From positions 62,001 to 126,000 of the forward strand of contig SVRS01000002.1 of NCBI GenBank assembly GCA_015064695.1: a DNA stretch of 64,000 bases, in the 5' to 3' direction. The translations under genes were made by a program, and so were the position numbers. The notes beneath the pieces were generated by a model. It was given only the letters and a program-made list of their open reading frames with translations, did not search any database and had not been told where the DNA came from. The DNA is from Oscillospiraceae bacterium (GTDB lineage: Bacteria > Bacillota > Clostridia > Oscillospirales > CAG-272). Shown in pieces: positions 59,306-64,000 of the stretch; the stretch's first letter is position 1; every line of letters starts with the position of its first letter.

Positions 59306-61612
59306 TTGAAAGATACAGAGACCAAGCACCCCGCGGCGCGGGAGCGAATATGGACGCTCCGTTGCGACGTGGATGATCCGGGCTACAAGACCGCGACAGA
59401 AACCCTTTGCCGTGAACTGGGGATCACACCCTTGACCGCGAGGCTCCTTTGCAACCGCGGCTATACCACCCCTGCTGAGGCAGAGCTTTTTCTGCATAAC
59501 GACGAGCGGGCTTGGCAGGATCCCATGCAGATGGCAGACATGATTCACGCTGTGGAGAGGACACTGAGAGCTGTCAGTGACGGGGAAAAAATTGCCATTT
59601 ACGGAGACTATGACGTGGACGGTGTCACATCGGTAACCTCCCTATACCTGTATTTGACAGAGTTGGGGGCGGACGTGACCTGTTACATCCCCAGCCGTTT
59701 GGGCGAGGGATACGGTATGTCGGTGGGTGCCGTGGATCAACTCTCGGATATGGGAGTTACCTTGATCATTACGGTGGATACGGGTATTACCGCCCATGGG
59801 GAAATTGCCCATGCGGCCGCGTTGGGCATCGATACGGTGGTGACCGACCACCACGAATGCCACGACGAGATCCCGCTATGCTCCGCTGTCGTCAATCCCC
59901 ATCGCCCTGATTGCCCCTATCCCTTCAAGGAGCTGGCCGGTGTAGGGGTTGTCTTCAAATTTATCTGCGCTTGTGAGGCGACCCGCACGCAATGCTCTCC
60001 CCGAGAGGCGTTGGACGCCATCAGTAACCGCATGATCGACTTGGTCGCCATCGGTACCATAGCCGACGTGATGCCCTTGACCCGGGAAAACCGCTTCATC
60101 GTGTCCCGCGGCCTGGCTATGCTGAATCATACGCAACGTCCCGGCTTGGCCGCTCTGCTGGATGCCATTTCGGGAAGCGGAACCAGTCGCCCGGTTTCCA
60201 ATCTTCCTACCGCGAAAAAGCCCCGCAGAAAGGTTAACGCAGGACTTGTGGGATTTGGCATCGCTCCCCGCATCAACGCAGCCGGAAGAATTGCTCATGC
60301 CATGAAGGCGGTGGATCTTTTGTTGGCAGATACCCCCGAGCGGGCGGAAGCCCTGGCGGAGGAGCTTTGTGAGATCAATAGCCGCCGTCAAGCCGAAGAG
60401 AATCGCATCGCTGAGCAGGCGTACGCTATGATCGAAGCCCAATTGGCCGATGCCGCGGCCCGTCAGCTTCCTCCCCCCGGTGTGATCGTTTTGGAGGAGG
60501 ACGGATGGATGCAGGGCATCGTGGGTATCGTGGCCTCCCGTATTACTGAAAAGTACGGCCTCCCCTCTATTCTGATATCCTTTGAGGGCGCCGTCATGGG
60601 CGAGCCTTCACCGCATGATATCGGAAAGGGATCCGGCCGCAGTGTAAAGGGCTTGAATCTGGTAGATGCATTGGCAGATTCCAAGGAGCTTTTGGTTCGT
60701 TTCGGAGGACATGAGCTGGCGGCAGGTCTTACCATCCGCCGCGCCGATATCCCCGATTTTCGTCGGCGGATCAACGCCTATGCGGCTGAACGGCTTACCG
60801 AGGATATGACCGCCGTTCGGTTCGAGGCTGATTGTGAGACAGACATGGATAGCCTAACTGTGAAGGTGGCGGAGGAGCTGGAGCTTTTAGAGCCCTTCGG
60901 TGTGGAAAATCAGCCCCCCTTGTTCATCCTGCGGGATGCGGTGGTGCAAAAGATTATTTCCATGGGCGCAGGGAAGCACTCCAAACTGATGATTTATAAG
61001 GACGGCCGTATTCTGCAGGCAATCTGGTTCAGTAAGGCCACGGCAAGCCTGCCCTTCGTAGTGGGAGATACGGTGGACGTCCTGTTCCAGTTGAATATCA
61101 ACGACTACCAGGGTGTTCGGAATCTGCAGCTCATTGTGCAGGATCTGCGTCTCTCCGAGCATTACCTGGAGGCACGCCGCTTGGAGGAGACCCGTCTTAA
61201 GGAGATCCTGGAGGGGAATCCAATCTTTGAGGAAGAGCAGCTTCTTCCGACCCGAGAGGAGATCGCGCAGGTCTTTACGGTCTTCCGCAACGATGCGCGG
61301 ATTGGAAATTGTACCGTCAGCGAGCGCAATCTTTTGGATCGGGTCAACCGCGGAGACCGCGGAGACCGCGGAAACCGCGGAAACTGCGGAAACCGAGGCG
61401 ACCACGCCGAGGCTTCCATCGGGCTTGTGAAGCTTCGTCTGATCATTCGAATTCTCAACGAGATGGAGGTTTGCCGCATACGGGATCCCATCGACGGTAT
61501 ATACATTTTTGAGGTCAATTTTGAATCCCCGAAAACCAGCATAGACGCCTCTCCCTTGATGCAAAGCCTGCGGCTGCAGCTTTTGGCGGGGCAGGCGGAA
61601 TCGCATAACTGA
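59306..61612 (+). CDS. recJ: Single-strand-specific exonuclease RecJ
   Basis: RecJ digests 5' single strands in recombination and mismatch repair. The 768-residue protein has the DHH motifs YGDYDVDGVTS (near residues 99-109), VDTGI, VTDHHE (DHH motif III, near residue 184), the segment RINAAGRI, a DHHA1 domain with GIVGIVASRITEKYG and GKGSGRSVKG...GGHELAAG, and the OB fold. The start is TTG 59306 with AAAGGA 8 nt upstream. Within the C-terminal extension a 9-bp tandem array (61346-61399) encodes an NRG/DRG repeat. rel follows after 32 bp. Confidence 0.94.
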   Translation: MKDTETKHPAARERIWTLRCDVDDPGYKTATETLCRELGITPLTARLLCNRGYTTPAEAELFLHNDERAWQDPMQMADMIHAVERTLRAVSDGEKIAIYGDYDVDGVTSVTSLYLYLTELGADVTCYIPSRLGEGYGMSVGAVDQLSDMGVTLIITVDTGITAHGEIAHAAALGIDTVVTDHHECHDEIPLCSAVVNPHRPDCPYPFKELAGVGVVFKFICACEATRTQCSPREALDAISNRMIDLVAIGTIADVMPLTRENRFIVSRGLAMLNHTQRPGLAALLDAISGSGTSRPVSNLPTAKKPRRKVNAGLVGFGIAPRINAAGRIAHAMKAVDLLLADTPERAEALAEELCEINSRRQAEENRIAEQAYAMIEAQLADAAARQLPPPGVIVLEEDGWMQGIVGIVASRITEKYGLPSILISFEGAVMGEPSPHDIGKGSGRSVKGLNLVDALADSKELLVRFGGHELAAGLTIRRADIPDFRRRINAYAAERLTEDMTAVRFEADCETDMDSLTVKVAEELELLEPFGVENQPPLFILRDAVVQKIISMGAGKHSKLMIYKDGRILQAIWFSKATASLPFVVGDTVDVLFQLNINDYQGVRNLQLIVQDLRLSEHYLEARRLEETRLKEILEGNPIFEEEQLLPTREEIAQVFTVFRNDARIGNCTVSERNLLDRVNRGDRGDRGNRGNCGNRGDHAEASIGLVKLRLIIRILNEMEVCRIRDPIDGIYIFEVNFESPKTSIDASPLMQSLRLQLLAGQAESHN
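61346..61399 (+). repeat. In-frame 9-bp tandem repeat within recJ
   Basis: Six tandem units of the pattern RACCGCGGA (with single changes in the last two) encode (N/D)RG repeats with one NCG. Being a multiple of three, copy changes would keep the frame. Confidence 0.85.
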
Positions 61613-61644
61613 CATCCGAAATTTCAGCCTTGAAAGGACAGATT

Positions 61645-63885
61645 ATGGAACAATCCACCCACGTCGGCATCGACCGACTTTTGGAAATACTCCGAGCTAC
61701 CGGAAAAAAATATGACCTGGATAAGATCCAGGCGGCCTATGCCTATGCCGCCGGTCTGCACGAGGGGCAATTCCGCGTCAGTGGGGATGCCTATATCACT
61801 CACCCCATCGCCGTGGCCGAAATCGTGGCGGGCTTGGAGCTGGATACAGACTCCATCTGCGCCGCCCTTCTCCACGACACCGTGGAGGATTGCAGCGACA
61901 AGACCAACTGCCAGGAGATCACCAAGCGCTTCGGTGCCGACGTGGCCATGCTGGTGGAGGGCTTGACCAAGCTGGTGACTCTGCAGATAGACGACAAGGA
62001 GGACGCTCACATCGAGAACCTCCGTAAGATGCTGTTGGCCATGTCCAAGGACGTGCGAGTCATCTTTATTAAGCTCTGCGACCGCCTCCATAATATGCGT
62101 ACTCTGGAGGCGAAGCCTGACCATAAGCGGCGTATCACCGCACTGGAGACCATGCAGGTCTACGCGCCCCTGGCTCATCGACTCGGTATGCAGAAGATCA
62201 AGCAGGAGCTGGAGAATTTGGGTATGCAATACCTGGATCCCATTGGCTACGCCGAGGTCAAGGACGAGATTGAGCGCAAGTACGGCATGAGTGTGGGATT
62301 TATCGAAAATATCCGCGGTATCGTGGCAGAGAAATTGAACGAGAACGGGATCAAATTCCATCTGGAGGGACGCATTAAAACCGCCTACTCCATCTACCGC
62401 AAGATGTTCAAGCAGAATAAGTCCTTTGATGAGATCTACGATTTTTATGCCATGCGTATCATCGTGGATACCGAGCTGGAGTGCTATACGGTGCTGGGTA
62501 TCATCCACGAAATGTTCAACTCCATTCCCGGCCGTTTCAAGGATTATATCTCCATTCCCAAGCCCAATATGTACCGATCCCTTCATACCACGGTTATCGG
62601 TCGGGACGGTATCCCCTTTGAGGTACAGATCCGTACCTGGGAGATGCACCACATCGCGGAATACGGTGTCGCCGCCCACTGGAAGTACAAGTCGGGCGCG
62701 ACCTCCCAGGCCGATCTGGATCAGAAGCTGGAATGGATCTCCCGCCTCATTGAGACCGAGGACGGAACCCGTGACCCCGAAGAATTCATGACTGCGTTGA
62801 AAATCGATATTTTCCATGACGAGGTCTTTGTCTTTACTCCCAAGGGTGACGTGTGCGCTCTGCCCCAGGGCGCGACGGTTATTGATTTTGCCTACTCCAT
62901 TCACTCGGAGGTGGGAAACAAGATGCTGGGCGCCAAGATCAACGGTAATATCGTGCCCATTGACCGTGTTCTGGAAAACGGCGAGATCGTGGAGATTCTG
63001 ACCTCCTCGACCTCCAAGGGACCCAGCCGTGATTGGCTGAACATCGTTCGTACCAGCGAGGCGCGAAATAAGATTCGCCAGTGGTTTAAACGGGAAAAGA
63101 GAGCCGATAATATCGTAGTGGGTAAGGCCGCCATCGATGCGGAAATCAAGAAGCTCGCCCCCCGTCTGCCCGAGGCTAAGCGCGCTGAGGCCGTGGCCAA
63201 CGTAGCTGCCCGTATGGGATACGCTACCTCCGACGATCTGTACAACTCCATCGGATACGGAGAATTGCCCATTGCCAAGCCCCTCCGCCGTCTGAAGGAG
63301 GAGGTGGAGGCAATGATGCCTCCTGAGCCTGCGGAGGAAGCCGTTTCCGTGACCAAGATGACCGCCGAGGTCGTTCAGCAGGTGGCTACCTCGGTTCGCC
63401 CCCACAACCTCAAGCATAATAGCGGAATCGTTGTGGACGGCGCTGAGGGCTGTGCCGTAAAGTTCGCCAAGTGCTGTAATCCTTTGCCCGGAGACGAGGT
63501 GGTGGGATTCGTTACCAAGGGCTACGGGATATCCATTCATAAACAGGATTGTCCCAACGTATTGCAGGGTAAGGATAATCCTGACCTGGCGGAGCGCTGG
63601 AAGCCCGCACACTGGGAGGGCACTGTAATGGATTCCTCCCGAAGCGTGTACGAGGCCTTGCTCCAGATCCATACTCTGGATACCGTGGGCGTGCTGGCCG
63701 ACATCACGGTGGCTTTGGCGGATATGAAGGTATCCATTCTCCATATCAATTCCCAAAAGGCGGGCGTGGACCGTGTGATCATTAACCTTAAGGTGAGCTG
63801 TAAGAACGTGGAGCATTACAATTCCATCGTTTCCCGCCTGCGCGCTCTCAAGAACATTCTGGACGTGACCAGAGGTTTTTCGTGA
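61645..63885 (+). CDS. rel: Bifunctional (p)ppGpp synthetase/hydrolase
   Basis: Rel makes and degrades (p)ppGpp in the stringent response. The 746-residue protein has the order HD hydrolase domain (ALLHDTVEDC near residue 72; LCDRLHNMRTL near residue 144), synthetase domain (KNKSFDEIYDF-type segment, RFKDYIS near residue 310 that marks bifunctional Rel/SpoT enzymes, IQIRT-type VQIRTWEMH), TGS (VFTPKGDVCALPQGATVIDFAY), a zinc-finger-like CCNPLPGDEVVGF and a C-terminal ACT domain. Both active sites look intact. The start at 61645 has AAAGGA at 6 nt. It is followed by a repeat and the probable dtd start. Confidence 0.97.
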   Translation: MEQSTHVGIDRLLEILRATGKKYDLDKIQAAYAYAAGLHEGQFRVSGDAYITHPIAVAEIVAGLELDTDSICAALLHDTVEDCSDKTNCQEITKRFGADVAMLVEGLTKLVTLQIDDKEDAHIENLRKMLLAMSKDVRVIFIKLCDRLHNMRTLEAKPDHKRRITALETMQVYAPLAHRLGMQKIKQELENLGMQYLDPIGYAEVKDEIERKYGMSVGFIENIRGIVAEKLNENGIKFHLEGRIKTAYSIYRKMFKQNKSFDEIYDFYAMRIIVDTELECYTVLGIIHEMFNSIPGRFKDYISIPKPNMYRSLHTTVIGRDGIPFEVQIRTWEMHHIAEYGVAAHWKYKSGATSQADLDQKLEWISRLIETEDGTRDPEEFMTALKIDIFHDEVFVFTPKGDVCALPQGATVIDFAYSIHSEVGNKMLGAKINGNIVPIDRVLENGEIVEILTSSTSKGPSRDWLNIVRTSEARNKIRQWFKREKRADNIVVGKAAIDAEIKKLAPRLPEAKRAEAVANVAARMGYATSDDLYNSIGYGELPIAKPLRRLKEEVEAMMPPEPAEEAVSVTKMTAEVVQQVATSVRPHNLKHNSGIVVDGAEGCAVKFAKCCNPLPGDEVVGFVTKGYGISIHKQDCPNVLQGKDNPDLAERWKPAHWEGTVMDSSRSVYEALLQIHTLDTVGVLADITVALADMKVSILHINSQKAGVDRVIINLKVSCKNVEHYNSIVSRLRALKNILDVTRGFS

Positions 63886-63896
63886 GGAGAGAGGGG

Positions 63897-63978
63897 ACGG
63901 GGGAGCGTGCCTCCGGCATCCTAAACCCCTTTTGAAAAAAGGTTTAGGAATCCCAAAAACTTTAAAAATAAGGATTCA
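63897..63978. repeat. Dispersed intergenic repeat (copy 5)
   Basis: AGCGTGCCTCCGGCATCC (63904-63921) is the reverse complement of 6365-6382. It is followed by the hairpin CTAAACC...GGTTTAG (63921-63947) and CCCAAAAACTTTAAAAAT, whose reverse complement resembles the start of copy 3. Confidence 0.65.
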
Positions 63979-63984
63979 TATAGT

Positions 63985-64000
63985 ATGAAAGCAGTGATAC
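63985..64000 (+). CDS. First codons of a probable D-aminoacyl-tRNA deacylase
   Basis: ATG at 63985 with AAGGA about 12 nt upstream opens a frame reading MKAVI before the right edge cuts it. dtd commonly follows rel in Firmicutes and its product begins M(K/R)AV(I/V)QRV. Only five codons are visible, so the identity is inference from context. Confidence 0.35.

Noticed and set aside
61624..63816. Long minus-strand open frame opposite rel, and similar ones opposite serA (3537-4736), serC (4827-6032), the GH36 gene (6260-8599), the PBP gene (18443-20365) and the phosphohexomutase (30413-32476)
   Set aside because: They are antisense shadows produced by the G/C-rich third positions of real genes. 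Their products are rich in His, Gly, Val and Asp, match no family and have no ribosome binding sites.
1..64000. CRISPR array, rRNA or tRNA genes, prophage or insertion-sequence transposase
   Set aside because: I looked for regularly spaced repeats, RNA gene signatures and transposase or phage proteins and found none.

Overview
The window looks like a chromosome segment from an endospore-forming, mDAP-type Gram-positive bacterium of the class Clostridia, probably an uncultured gut lineage. Four things point this way: the division and wall (dcw) cluster has Firmicutes gene content; there are sporulation-type genes (a SpoVAF/GerA-like protein and a PdaA-type deacetylase); the histidine operon uses short HisG plus HisZ; and strong AAGGAGG-like ribosome binding sites and TTGACA-17-TATAAT promoters recur. 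I cannot name a genus. No rRNA, tRNA, CRISPR array, prophage or transposase gene was seen.

Layout. 1-10.2 kb is accessory and carbohydrate-related: the tail of a GH51-like glycosidase, a sugar-binding lipoprotein, an MBL-fold hydrolase, serine biosynthesis (serC, serA), and a minus-strand operon of a ThyX-like protein, a GH43 and a GH36 enzyme. 10.3-15 kb holds an AlaX-type editing protein, a sigma factor with a large C-terminal partner domain, and a SpoVAF-like membrane protein. 15.4-29.9 kb is the dcw cluster: mraZ, rsmH, an FtsL-like protein, a PASTA-containing PBP, murE, murF, mraY, ftsW, murG, ftsQ/divIB and ftsZ. It lacks murD, murC and murB. A MraZ operator sits at the mraZ promoter, and a structured, terminator-like RNA region lies between ftsL and the PBP gene.

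30-39 kb holds a small zinc-ribbon protein, a phosphohexomutase, a nuclease-helicase fusion, an aminotransferase, and an ECF sigma factor with a probable anti-sigma factor. 39.2-47.6 kb is a complete minus-strand histidine operon led by a TrpR-like YerC-family regulator. A 25-bp palindrome lies on the transcription start of that operon, and a MITE-like element is inserted inside it. 47.7-53.9 kb holds a YwaF-like membrane protein, asnS, a three-gene unit of small membrane proteins plus a membrane-anchored phosphate-binding-like protein, and a VTC-domain/DUF4956/YcxB-like module. 54-64 kb holds two polysaccharide deacetylases, cdaA with a very short CdaR-like partner, an FAD-dependent oxidoreductase, recJ, rel and the first codons of a probable dtd.

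How the genes fit together: the dcw genes make lipid II and assemble the divisome. CdaA (c-di-AMP) and Rel ((p)ppGpp) are global stress and wall signalling enzymes. The deacetylases and the SpoVAF-like protein point to spore cortex and germination functions. A family of dispersed intergenic hairpin repeats punctuates the region.
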